From assembly GCF_036417845.1 (NCBI RefSeq), contig NC_089979.1, forward strand, positions 1,789,424 through 1,853,423: a DNA stretch of 64,000 nt, in the 5' to 3' direction. The notes under the pieces were generated by a model. It saw only the letters and a list, made by a program, of their open reading frames with translations. It had not been told where the DNA came from and made no database searches. The stretch's first letter is position 1, and the number at the start of each line of letters is the position of its first letter. This DNA comes from Apteryx mantelli. Lineage: Eukaryota; Chordata; Aves; Apterygiformes; Apterygidae. Shown here in pieces: positions 19,880 to 30,790 of this stretch. The position numbers and the translations under genes were made by a program.

Positions 19880-20640
19880 TGGGTTGCTCTCAGCTTTTTC
19901 TTAAGGCTTTCACCACATGTCCCCAGCAGGGCTGGGGCTGGCGTCCCCCTCTATCCCCCCCCCCCCCCCCAAGCGGCGCTGAGCCCCCTGGCCGGGCCAA
20001 AAGCGCTGCCGCTGTTTAACCTGTTCAGGCCCTGCATGGAGGCGCCATGGGGCTTCGGGAAGCGGCAGCGCCGGGACCCTCAGCTCCATCCTCTTCCCGC
20101 ATCCGCTAGCAGCCCCCCCGCCAATGGGTTTCACCCCGCTCTCCCTGGGGCTGCAGGGGCGATTTTGGGTGCTGCACGCTCCCAAACGCGCCCCCCCCCC
20201 CCCCCCCCCCCGCCGCCGGGTGGAGCGATTAGCTGGATCGCTGCGGATAACGGGCTTCCTGCAAGCAGGCAGCAAACCGCACCGGGCCTGATCGATGCCG
20301 CAGCGCCCAAGCGCCCCTCGCCCGCTCCGCTTCGGTGGTTGATGCCGGCGCTACGGCAGCGCGTTTCGCACCGGTCCCCGAACCCGCGCTACGGCGATTA
20401 AAGAGTTTGCCAGGAAGCCGGGGGGGGGGGAAGGGGGGGGGTGAGCTGCTCGGCACGTGCATCGGAAAAGAGGGAATTAACCGAAAATCAGTGCCTTGAG
20501 ATTCAGCGCGGAAGACACTCCCCCCCCCCAAAAAAAAAAAATCCCAGCAAAATAAGGAGCCTCAGCAGTTTGCACCGGGCTCCGCTCCTCGTCCCAGGGA
20601 CTCGCTCGCTCTGCCACCGTCCCCGGACACGGGCTGGAGC
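19880..20640. other. GC-rich, C-run DNA, no gene
   Basis: Long C runs at about 19957-19970 and 20190-20210 and a G run near 20420-20440. No coding sequence or motif cluster supported. Confidence 0.5.

Positions 20641-20644
<4 letters not shown>

Positions 20645-20732
<88 letters not shown>
20645..20732 (+). repeat. (TA)14(CA)26(TA)4 compound microsatellite
   Basis: Uninterrupted TA to 20672, CA from 20673 to 20724, then TA again to 20732. Likely highly polymorphic. Confidence 0.97.
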
Positions 20733-21284
20733 AAACTTTGGAAAAAACGAGCTAATTTGCTTCTGGCAGCTCGCGGGCTCAATTTCTTGGGCAATCGCGC
20801 GGCTCATCCCCGCGGCCGGGGTCGAGTCGTGGTTAAAGGCAGCTCGCCGTGCCCCTGCCTCGCCCGGGCCCTCGGGGGGGGGGAGCCAGGTTTGCATCCA
20901 TCGCCCTGGGAAAGCGTCGGGTGCCGCCGCCGGGAGCCGAGCGCTGTCCCGTCTCCTCCGGCAGGGCGGGCGCCGGTACGATGCACGTAATTAATTAACG
21001 CTAACGGCAGCTTGCTTCGGGCCCGCAGGTTTGCTAGCAATATTTTTTTTGGGGGGGGGTGCTATTGCTAGTCCCTACTCGTCACGCTGCCTGCTAGGGC
21101 TGTGCAAGCAAGGAGGGACACGAACAGCCCAGAGGACTCCGCCACCGGGAAACTATTCTTTTCCTCTTAATTTTTGCCCATTAAAAAAGTCCCGGAGCAG
21201 TTAACGATTCGCCTCGGGGCGGGATGTTGCTGTTGGGCATCTTCTCGTGGTGGCCCCTAATTTGAGCGTGACACCCGGGCAGAA

Positions 21285-21520
21285 GGGTGCGTGTGTGTGT
21301 GTAAATATGTGCGTGGGGATGTGTGAACCTATATGTGCACTTGCATGTGTGCGCAATAGGATGCCCATGTGTGTATGTATGTGTGCAATAGGGTGTTTGT
21401 GCATGCGTGTAAACCCGTGTGCATGCGTGTGCACTAGGTATCTGTGTGCAATCCACGTGTATATACGTATGTGTGCATACCTATGGCACGTATATACCTA
21501 TGCATGCGCGTGCAATAGGA
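21285..21520 (+). repeat. Degenerate TG-rich simple repeat
   Basis: Interrupted TGTG/TGCG/TATG repeats contain three or four copies of a loose GTGTGCAATAGG phrase (about 21352, 21387, 21508). This is an old, decayed minisatellite of TG origin. Confidence 0.6.
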
Positions 21521-21524
21521 CAGC

Positions 21525-22360
21525 CGTGAGCCGAAGTGCTCTGCAAAGCGGCCGCCCCGTGCGGCCGGCGTATCACGGCACTGCTGTCCCTGCGGGAAGC
21601 GGAGGGGACCGGCAGGCACCGGAGCCCCTCATCCACTCCAGCACCAAGTCAGGGCTCCAGGCACCGTGTCGCATTCGCCCTCTTCCACCAAGGAGCTGGT
21701 TTTGCTCTCGTTTCTCCGCTGCGCCCGGTGCTGCCTGAGCCTGGAGGTGCTCGGTGCAAGACGTGCAATGAGAGCGTCAGTCCTCAGGCCTGCCGCTGCC
21801 CGGATCCGGTGTAATCACCACCCAGCGACATCCAGAGGCTTCCTGGGTTTTTCTCCTCCTTTTCCTCCTTGGCTTTGGCTGAGAGCAGTGGTGAAGCGGG
21901 GCCGGCGGTTGGTGTGGGGGGGGAGCAGGTAGAGCATCCACCGCCCCGATGCCGGGTTATTTATTCATGTAACAGGCCGAGGCTGAGCCTCGGCAGCTGC
22001 CGGCTCCCTGGGAGCGCGAGCTGCAATTTGCACAGGCAAAAATAAACTAATTGTTATTTCCAATTTACATACAGGGCAGGCAGCGAGGTGGGGGAGGCGG
22101 TTGCAGGGGTTTGGGGGGGGGGGAGGGGGGGGGGATCCTCCTGCCTTTGCCCTTTCCAACACGGCGTGGACGGGGCAGGGGTGGTCTCCATCCATTCCCG
22201 CATCCCGCATCCCGCCTGCCTGTCCCGCGGGAGTTACAGCCCGATGCCGGTGGTGCAAAGCCCATTGCCACGGTGGTTCCCGCGCCACCGGGCGCATCCC
22301 GCTGCCTCTCCCACTGGAGACCACCCCCCCCCCCCGGCCACATCCCGGGAGCCTTTTTTT
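21525..22360. other. Intergenic, GC-rich, no gene
   Basis: Contains a G-rich quadruplex-prone stretch (about 22085-22135). An AT-rich patch AAATAAACTAATTGTTATTT near 22039-22060 could belong to a regulatory element. Nothing coding. Confidence 0.45.
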
Positions 22361-22364
22361 TTCG

Positions 22365-22800
22365 TCATAACGCTTCGAACGAGCCGTCGCGGGCGTTTAA
22401 TTCAGATTTACGCCGACAGGTCCTGTCCGTTAATTAAATATCAATTGATTGTTCGGAGAGCACTTCCTTGGGTTTATCGCGTTTCTGAGAGACAAATCAA
22501 ATTGCCACGTCATTAACTTGCAGCTATACAATCCATACATAATTACTGTCTTATTAATACCTCCGAGTTACGAGGAAGTTTTAGGCAATTAATATTTGCG
22601 GGATAGTTTGTATCAAGTTAATTCCGCCAGGGTTATGTTAATAATGCGGCCATCTAATAAGCGGGGTAATTAACGTCGCTCTCGTTAGCGTCGTCTCAGA
22701 TGCCAGTTAAATGTCAGGCCAGGCTCCGCGGCCGCGCTGCGTTTAATTAAACGTGTTATTACAGGGGGACTCGCGGCTGTTACATGTGAATAGAGCCGGG
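22365..22800. promoter_or_regulatory. Strong enhancer-like element, dense homeodomain sites
   Basis: A sharply bounded AT-rich block in GC-rich DNA with more than ten TAAT/ATTA cores, several as full TTAATTAA/TAATTA sites (22430-22436, 22568-22600, 22667-22672, 22742-22750). It also has ATCAATTGATTG (SOX/PBX-like) and GAGACAAATCAAATT. No simple repeat or transposon signature. About 7 kb beyond the MAFA stop. The look is that of a deeply conserved developmental element, to be confirmed by alignment. Confidence 0.5.
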
Positions 22801-23264
22801 TGCTCGCTGCCGGAGCGGCGCGCGGCTCCGGTCCTGCTTGTGCAAAATGCCTGGATTTGGGATTGGTTTGGAAATGGGATTTAGGGACTGTTTGCAAGCA
22901 GGAGGAGGTTTTTTTTTTTTTGGCCTTACGGGAGGGTCAGGATACTGCCCTGGCTGGTGTCGCTCCAACGTTGCTCAAGCCAGGACAAGGTTTGGCTTTG
23001 AAGCTTGGTCTTCCAAAAAAGTGTCCCAAGCTGCAGCCTCCCCATCTCCCAGCACGGCCACTGCCGGGATGCCCGTGGGATGGGATTTCCCTTTCTGATG
23101 CTCCTGGGGTCCACGGACACGGTGAACCACCCTGGGGACCGACTCCAGCGCCAGGAGGAGCATCGGCCGCCCGAGGCGTCGCGGGTGGGAGATCTTCTCC
23201 GGGAGCCGGCCGAGACCCGGCTGGGCTCGGATCGCTCCTGCGGGCAGCCCTCCCTTCCCCGGCT

Positions 23265-23345
23265 CTCATAAATAAAAGATCGACCCTATCTACCTGGCCT
23301 GTTTGTCTTTGTGAAATATTCATCGGCTGCTGATTAAGTTTTAAG
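23265..23345. promoter_or_regulatory. Compact enhancer-like element
   Basis: CTCATAAATAAAAGATCGAC (forkhead-like), TTTGTCTTTGTGAAATATTC (SOX-like) and CTGCTGATTAAGTTTTAA (half-MARE next to a homeodomain core) follow each other without repeats, in GC-rich surroundings. Confidence 0.35.
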
Positions 23346-23694
23346 GAAGGGCCGCGTTGGCCAGGTGGGCTGGGAGAGGGACGCGACGCCCCAGCGGGTC
23401 CGGGCTGCGAAGCCCTGGGGATTGGGGTTCGCCCCCCCCGCATGCTCCAGGAGAGGGATGGGGACGGTTTTGCCCCTTCCCTGCTCCCGTGTGGGCTCCC
23501 TGCAAGAAATCCTGATGCCGGTGTTGTGGCATTTAGTGCAAGAGAGTGAAACAGGCCTTGCCGCCGTGACCACAAGGATGCAGATGACCTCCACAAGGGC
23601 CTCCATCCCTGAGGAGCGCGGTGGCTGCCAAGGTGCCAGCTGCCTCCACCAGCAAAGCCACCCATGGACGGCATTGCCAAGCCGGGGGGGGGGG

Positions 23695-23900
23695 GAAAAA
23701 GTGGGAATAAATCAGTATTAAAAGAAATTCTCCTTCGCCTCTGTGGTTATTCATCATCCCCGAAACAAGGGCTCTGCTCCTTATTTCTTCCCTCCCGTCT
23801 GGTCTCATTGCAAGGCAGACAGGGGGACTCTGGAGGTCATTTTTAATTGCAATTAGGAGCTCAGCTAATGCTCTCTCCAAAACAGTTCTTGTTGGAGATG
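23695..23900. promoter_or_regulatory. Enhancer-like element
   Basis: AATAAATCAGTATTAAAAG, GTGGTTATTCATCATC and TTTTTAATTGCAATTAGGAG, then AGCTCAGCTAATGC: paired homeodomain sites in non-repetitive DNA. Inference from composition and motifs. Confidence 0.35.
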
Positions 23901-24612
23901 GCCTCCCCACATACGAAGAAGGCCTCAGTGCCGTGTCCCGTAGTGGGGCAGGCTCTGAGCCACCCGGGATGGGAGGGAAGGATGCTGCAGCACCTGGCGC
24001 GCTAGCGAGACAAGGACCAGTGCACGTTCGCCTCCCTCCGTCCTTGCCTTTCTCTCCCCATCCCTCCTTCCCTGCTGCCCTTCTCCTGCCGGCACCGCAC
24101 TGCCCGTGTGGCTCCCGGCCTCCCCGGGCAGCCTCTTTGGCCAGGGTCTCCTGCTGCCCCATGAATATTTCAGGAGCCGACGTGGGGCTCCTGAGGGTCT
24201 CCGGGGATGGGGCATTAGCGCAGGCTGAAGGAGCACTGGACGGACGGTGGAGGAGGAGCGATGCAAGCTGCAACGAACAACAAGCGAAAGGCTGCCAAAC
24301 CATGCGGGCAGGCATGAAATATTGATGGGGCCGTGCCGCGCTGGAAGGGAGGTGTGGGGGCCCTGGCGAGGCCACACCACCTCGGACCTGCGCTCCCTCC
24401 TCACCCGTCACAAATGCACATCCGACAAAGTTTGGGCAGTGGTTAAAGATGTATGAACCTACTTTCGTAGCAAGCGGCCGCATCTGTCGCCTTGTCTCCC
24501 TGGTGTCCCTCTCTTGTGCTCCATAAAAGGCAGGTGGAGGTCCTGCGAGAGGAGACCTGGTGACCTGGGTGTGAGTGACACTGTGTGGGTCAGCCCCTGT
24601 AGGAAGCACCAG

Positions 24613-25008
24613 GTATGGTTCTGGTGGTGGTGTGGTTGGGAGGGAAGGATGGGTAAAGGGATGGAGGTGGTTGTGGTGGGAGGGATGGGCAATGGAGTGG
24701 AGGTGGTTGGGTGGGAGGGATGGGCAATGGGATGGGGGTGGTTAGGTGGGAGGGATGGGCAATGGAGTGGAGGTGGTTAGGTGGGAGGGATGGGCAATGG
24801 GGTGGAGGTGGTTGTGGTGGGAGGGATGGGCAATGGAGTGGAGGTGGTTAGGTGGGAGGGATGGGCAATGGAGTGGAGGTGGTTAGGTGGGAGGGATGGG
24901 CAATGGAGTGGAGGTGGTTAGGTGGGAGGGATGGGCAATGGGGTGGAGGTGGTTGTGGTGGGAGGGATGGGCAATGGGATGGGGGTGGTTGTGGTGGGAG
25001 GGATGGGG
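24613..25008 (+). repeat. 35-bp minisatellite
   Basis: Nine copies of a unit containing GGGAGGGATGGGCAATGG (GGGC at 24687, 24722, 24757, 24792, 24828, 24863, 24898, 24933, 24969). Spacing is 35 bases, or 36 where the joint reads TTGTGGTGGG instead of TTAGGTGGG. Degenerate copies flank both ends. Units are nearly identical, so the array is young or homogenised. The G-rich strand is the + strand. Confidence 0.95.
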
Positions 25009-25009
25009 C

Positions 25010-25480
25010 CCTCAAATGAAGGCTTCTCCCCAAATGGTGTCCATATTTGCTTGGTGCCTGAGGCAAACACCAGCTCCAGGCTGGTCCCTGCCAGCCCGCT
25101 TGCAGTCTGGCTCCTGGGCTATGAGTAGCCAGGAACTCTAGAAACTGCAAATGCCGGGACTGCGCAAACTGTGGATATTTATAACAACGACAAACTCAAC
25201 TCCTGGTTTTCAGGAGGGCTTTGACCACCTTCAAGTGCAAGCAGGGGGTGGCCATACAAGGCAGGTGGACTCGCCTGCACGTGTTAAAGGCCTGGCCACC
25301 ACGAAGATGAGGTCCTTCCTCCAGGCTGCCTTGTTCCCAAGCCGTCAGCTGTCTCTTTGGCTTGGAGATGGAGGGCTGGATTCAGGGAAGGAGGATGTGG
25401 AGGAGGCAGAGGGGCAGCAGTGAAGAAACCTGGCTAGACGCCAGCACGGGCAGGCCCGGGAGGAGGCGGCTGCCGGCTCA
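25010..25480. other. Intergenic, nothing recognised
   Basis: Mixed sequence with no repeat, motif cluster or coding evidence. Confidence 0.5.
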
Positions 25481-25484
25481 ACTC

Positions 25485-25830
25485 TTCCTAGAAATAACAC
25501 ACCATCAAGAGCCGTATTTTCTTACGCAAATGATTTCCTTTTGCCTTCGCGCAAGCTCGTTAGCATTCCTAAATGTGACCGCGTGGATCGATATGGTGCT
25601 GGGCCAAAGGATGGCAGTCGATTTCTGTTTGCCAGGAGGCTTCACCTCCCCGTCTAATCAGGCAGGACCCGGGCTGACGGAAACGTCTTTCTCGCCGGTT
25701 TTGCTCTCGTATTGGTCACTGCTGATTAATTTCCGATGGGTTAGTTCATCAGAGAAGGAGGCTCTCCGATTTAATTAGGAACGGGTGATATGAATGTGTA
25801 TTATTATGCAGCTGTCCAGTGGTGGGTCAT
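25485..25830. promoter_or_regulatory. Enhancer-like element
   Basis: Non-repetitive, moderately AT-rich block with TTACGCAAATGATTTCC (POU/CEBP-like), GATCGATATGG, CGTCTAATCAGGC, TATTGGTCACTGCTGATTAA (CCAAT-type next to a half-MARE/homeodomain site) and GATTTAATTAGG. It ends in TATTATTATGCAGCTG. Similar in look to the 22.4 kb element. Confidence 0.4.
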
Positions 25831-26480
25831 TGCAGAAGCACGCTGCAAGTTTCAGCTTTTCTTAGAAAAAACAACAACATCCCCCCCCCCCCCAAATAAC
25901 CAAAAAAGGGGGCAAAAAAAAAAAAAAGGTCTCTGGTCTTTGTGGTTGCAAAACCAACCTCCAGACTGGGAACTGAATGTAAATGGCTCCACTGACATCT
26001 TCCTGAGTCTGCAGGCAGCCTGCGCTGGTCATCCCGGTGGGCTGCTGACTGCCTTGGGCATCCGATTAGGACGTTGTTTTGGAGCCTGATGAGGACACCG
26101 AGCACCGGCGGGGTTGTCCCCGCAGCTGCGAGACGAAGGTAGCGGCTTATTTCTCGTTTCTGTGCGTGGAGGCGGATGCGAGGGGAAGGGAGCGACTCTT
26201 CGCTGTGGAGGGCTTAGGGGGGTCAGCGGGTGTCCGAGCTCCAATCCCTCTGCTGCAGATCCCAGTGTTTGGGGGGGGGGAGAGGATTCGGCACGTGGCT
26301 CACGCCCTACAGCCGCATCGGAAAGTCGGCTCGCGTCCCCGGGCGCTCCCCGCCTGCCGAACCGGCGTCTCCCGCGTGCCGTTCCCCCGTGAGATCCGTG
26401 GCGCGTGGGTGCGGAAGACGCCTCCTCGCACGCGTTCCCGCCGGCTGCCGGGCTCCCGGCGAGGCGGAGCGGCCGGGAGC

Positions 26481-26493
26481 TGCCGAGTCAGCA
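26481..26493 (+). promoter_or_regulatory. Near-consensus T-MARE
   Basis: TGCCGAGTCAGCA matches the Maf element TGCTGAGTCAGCA at 12 of 13 positions. It lies in a GC-rich block (about 26.1-26.9 kb), 10.7 kb beyond the MAFA stop. Confidence 0.4.
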
Positions 26494-27279
26494 GCCTTGC
26501 ACATCTGCAGCGCCGGGGCCGGCGCTACGATGGTATTAATCAGCGCTTTTTCTCCCGGCCTTTGGCAGGCTCCCTGCGCTCGCAGCTGTGCCTGCGCCCT
26601 GGGAAATAAACTCCGGCGGCGCGGACGGCAAGGCGCTTCCCACCCCCCGCTGCCGGCGCTCCGCCTGCCCCTGGGGGCACCGCGGGCACCTGGGTCGTTG
26701 GGCGAGGGGACAGACGTGCCCCCCGCTTTGCTGCAAAGCGGAGACTTTGTAGGTCTGTCTGGCCAGCCCCTGCTTACCTCCCCGTCCAGGGTGCCCTGCA
26801 ACCATTTCCGCTGGGTGGAGGAGGAGGAGGGAGGTGGAAAACCACTAGCATCCCCGCGGGGATGCTCCCCTGACACCGCTCCCCGGGTGCAAAGCAACTT
26901 AGTCCCCATCCCTTCCCAGGGATGCGTCCAATAATAAAAAATAATAATGGTGCAGATGCAAAGCCTGGAGCTGGACCCAGCTTGCTGGAAGCGTATCGTT
27001 CTCCTCTGCTCTTGGGAACATCTTGGAGAGACACCCCCGGGGTGAGAGCATCCTTTCCACCATGTGCCGCCGGACCGAGCAGTCGTCAGGGCCCCAAACG
27101 CTCCCCGGGATGCTGCGGGGAGGAAGGATGCTACGCAGGGCCCCCGGGAAAGCCGGTGGGAAGCGGCGCGGTGGCAGATGCCCGCGGCCCTCGCTGCCGG
27201 CCCCCCACGCGGCACGTGCCCGCTCGGCTGTGCTCTCGCTCCGTCGTGCGGCCACGGCGGCGCCGCCTCGCCGGCCCGC

Positions 27280-27545
27280 TGCCTTGGCGTCCTAATTAAG
27301 AGGTTCGCTGCCTTTGATGCCGAGCCGCCGCCGCCGCTGCTCCTCGGGGCGAGCGCTGCCTTAGGCCGCGGCGAGAGCGGTAATGATCAGGGAGCTGGAT
27401 GCGACCAGCGCGCTGCGGCAATAATTAGAGTAATGCACTGCACTAATGCGGCGCTTCCCCGCGGAGGCAGCGCCGGGCTCTTTACGGGCGCTAATGAATT
27501 TAGCCTCGGTGGGAGGGAGGGGGAATCTTTTCCCAGTAAGTTAGA
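27280..27545. promoter_or_regulatory. Enhancer-like element
   Basis: CCTAATTAAGAGG, GGTAATGATCAGG, CAATAATTAGAGTAATGC, CACTAATGCGGCG and GCTAATGAATTTAGCC: five spaced TAAT sites in otherwise CpG-rich, non-repetitive DNA. This is a dense homeodomain site cluster. Confidence 0.45.
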
Positions 27546-27679
27546 CCAACCCTGATCTTGGAGAGGAGCCGGCGCCTCAGTTTCCCCAGCTGTAATAGGG
27601 CTGAGGCTGAGTCTTGGTCTCTGGCTGGCTGAGGGTTATGTTCAATCCTAGCTTGTCCAAAGGGTTTCGGGAGGCAGAG

Positions 27680-27889
27680 ACCATTGCAGGCACGCGTTTG
27701 AACCCATAATGTGGATTTCTGACCATTGCAGGCACGCGTTTGAGCCCATAATGTGGATTTCTGACCATTGCAGGCACGCGTTTCAGCCCATAATGTGGAT
27801 TTCTGACCATTGCAGGCACGCGTTTCAGCCCATAATGTGGATTTCTGACCATTGCAGGCAAGCATTTGCACCCATAATGCAGATTTCTG
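27680..27889 (+). repeat. 42-bp tandem array, five copies
   Basis: Exactly five 42-base units start at 27680, 27722, 27764, 27806 and 27848. Each reads ACCATTGCAGGCACGCGTTT followed by YRNCCCATAATG and TGGATTTCTG. The first four are almost identical and the last has several changes, so the array expanded away from its 3' edge. Forty-two is a multiple of three, which leaves a spurious periodic open frame on the minus strand. Confidence 0.97.
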
Positions 27890-30195
27890 GCTGTTTTCCC
27901 ATGCCTTCACCCCAATGGTTATGGATAAGGGAAGCAGCGCTGCAGGGACGGCTGGGAAGCGGGATGCGGGGAGGCGAGGAGCTGCCACCCCACGCGAGCG
28001 CTGCCGTGGCGAGGGCCGGGGCGGGCGGGCTGCCCTCACCGTTGCTGGCCTGGCGCTCATCAGTTTTTGTTTTTGTGCTGTTTTCCCTTCCCGGTGGGCA
28101 TTTGCTCTCCGTGGGTGTTGGAAGCAGGAGGGGGTGTGTGTGTCGGGGGGATGCTCAGCACCGGCTGCCTCTCGCTCGTGGCTCACGAGCGCTTTGTGTT
28201 GTGGTGTAATCAGCACTCACTTATTCTCTTTGATTTTTTTGCTCCTTTTTGTTGTTGCTATTTTTCATGTTTCCACCGTGTCTGCAGTTTTTCTTTCCCC
28301 CCCCCGCCCCTCCCCACCCGGGTCCCTCCCTTTCCCTGCGATACACCAGAAACCTGAGACCAGGAATCATTTGGGTTGCACAGGACCGTTAGTGGGTCAC
28401 CGGTCTCGGCACAGCGGCATCCTCCGGAGACCGTTCCCAAGCCGCTAACCCTACCCCAGCCGCGAGAGCAACCCTCGCGCATCCTCCCAGGTGGCTCACC
28501 GGACCTGCTGTGTGCACACCTCCGGCAAAAAGCCCCAGCAAGCATGAACCGCCCCACAGCAGAAAGGCCATGAGAGAGCAATTTTGGGGACTTCAGACTG
28601 GAGAAAAATGACACTGTGGTGTTTGGACAGTCGGGGTGGGGATGCTCTGCTGCAAGGTGGCCAGGGGATTCGGTGCACCGAGGTGTTTGGGGTAACCGAG
28701 TGCAGGATCAGGGGTAGGATGGGGCATCTGAGGATGCTGGGGCAAATCTGTGGGCACCACGGCACTGGGGGAAACGCCAGGCTAAAAGTGGGCAACAAAG
28801 TTTTCTGAGAAATTGGGATTTTAAGCACTGAGGAACTCTGGGATCCTGGGAGCACTGGGCATGGTGGGACTGGGTCACTGAGGCATGGTGTGGTGAGCAG
28901 CAAATCCTCTTGGGATGCCAGTACAGACTGTGGGCACCGAAACATCCAGCAGTTTTGGAGCAGGATTTGGGACAGAGGTGGTTTTGGGGGCTGGGTGGAG
29001 GTGTGAGCACCTGGGTACCGCCGTGGGCAGGGAGGCATTTGGGGGTAGCAGGATTGGACCTGTTGGCCCCGTGTGGGACAGCAGTAGGGTTTGGAGCACC
29101 ACGGCAATCTGGCATATGGAGGGGAATGGTGGGTGCACTGGCAATATGGGATATTAGAGGTGGAGGGATAGGAATAGGTTTTACAGTATTTTCCCATTGG
29201 ATCAAGTGAAAACGGTCTATGAAATTTTAGGAAAAAGCAAGAATGAGAAAAGTTCCTGTCTCCTTGACAGCAAGTCCTAGTAAAGATTCATATTTGCCCT
29301 TTTGGCACAGGGGACTAAAGGCTGAGGGACTCTTCCACGCCAAGCCCCGCTTGATATTTCCCGCGTGAAGGGGCCGTGCCGTCCCCAATGCGTGCACAGA
29401 GGTGACCCGGGGAAGCGCTGCTGTCCCAGGCTTGGCTTTGGGAGGCTTTTCTTCACCCAGGTGCCCTTGGGGGAGCTGCTGCACCCTGGTCTGCTCGGAC
29501 TGCGGGTCTCTCCTTCGCCCGCAGAGCAAAGCTCCTTCGGTCAGTGCCACAACGAATACAGTCAACATGGGAGAGGTCCCAGTGAAGGGACATGAAGGGG
29601 GAGCTGGGGAGAAATAGCCCTGCTAGGATATGAAGGTGACTTTGCAAAGGTAAAGAAAAAAGTGCCACGGGTGAAGGCAGGCTGATGTTCCTCCAGTATT
29701 CGAACGGTTTGGGGAACGTGTGCCTTTCTTTGCCTACTTGTTTTTTCACCCGAGGCTATCAGGAGCACTAAATCTCAACCTTTTTTGATCTTGCCTGAAA
29801 ACTCATCCGGGGATGCAGAAAAGTGGATCAGCTCCTAAGTTCTGTAGCCAGGAAAGTTGCAGTTTAAACAGAAATCTTCTCTCCTGCCTGCGAGACAGAT
29901 GTTTGAGTTAAATGGGTGTTGACTAAAACCAACACGGAGCTGTTAGCGGTGCGCACACAAATCACTGCCCCTCTCTTCGCGCTGCTTGACGCCGTCTTTC
30001 TCATGTCCTCCCCACGCACGGTCCCTGGTTAACCACCGATTCTTCCAGGAAATTAAAAAAAAAAAAAACCCCAAATGTGTAGAATAAGGCAGAATTGCTG
30101 ATGTGATAAACAAGTTTTAAAGATTAAAAATGATATGAAAAAAATCCCAAAGTCTCTTTAGTCACAACAGCAAAGATGATATATAATTTTCAGGC
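27890..30195. other. Intergenic, no gene
   Basis: Mixed sequence. Minus-strand open frames near 28.5-29.2 kb have no domain. No tRNA, SINE or LINE that I can support. Confidence 0.5.
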
Positions 30196-30279
30196 TTCTC
30201 CACCCCTGAGTCGGGACGCAACCAGAGGCGCAGGTACAGTTTTCATGACTGAACATTGATGATGGTTTTAAACACAGCC

Positions 30280-30790
30280 GCTGTTCAAGCAAAAGGCTGT
30301 TTTCCTCTTCGCAATGACACATACATCGTGTGGCTAAAGAGTCCCTGATCGCCAGGGTTGTCAGTCAGGCATCTTCTAATGGTGCTAAATTCACTTAAAA
30401 AAAAAAAAGGAAAAAAAAAAAAGCACAAAGAAGAAATATTTAAGCAACCAAAACAAAACCTGGCCGGGATCCATAAAGCAAAGAGCTGAGCAAATTGGGG
30501 CAATTGTCGAGGGAGGTCAAATCTGTTGCCTGTCAAGCCTGGCAGTTTCCTCTAGAAAGGATGCGAAGTAAATCATCTTCGCGTAACACGTGCAGTATCC
30601 AGGGGCAGCTCTGGCTTCTGAACGTGCGTCGTTTCTGCGGGGCTTGTTTTGCATACGCAGCCGAGGCCAATTTTACATCACAGTGAACATTTAATACTGA
30701 CTGGTGGCTGTTTCTCGCCTGGCTGTCCCTCGCAGTCTTGGTTTTTTTGCTCGCACTGATTTTGCAGTCGGAATGACCTTCCCCTGAGGA
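30280..30790. promoter_or_regulatory. Enhancer-like element
   Basis: Long non-repetitive block with ACATACATCGTGTGGC, GGGGCAATTGTCGAGG, AAATCATCTTCGCG, ACGTGCGTCGTTTC, TTTTGCATACGCAG and CAATTTTACATCACAGTG. It keeps CpGs in an otherwise CpG-poor desert, which suggests constraint. An A-rich tract at 30394-30423 interrupts it. Confidence 0.35.

Noticed and set aside
27577..27861. Minus-strand protein with a 14-residue repeat
   Set aside because: Produced by the 42-bp tandem array being a multiple of three; no relation outside the array.
27680..27889. CRISPR-like periodicity
   Set aside because: Units are contiguous with no unique spacers, and the genome is vertebrate.
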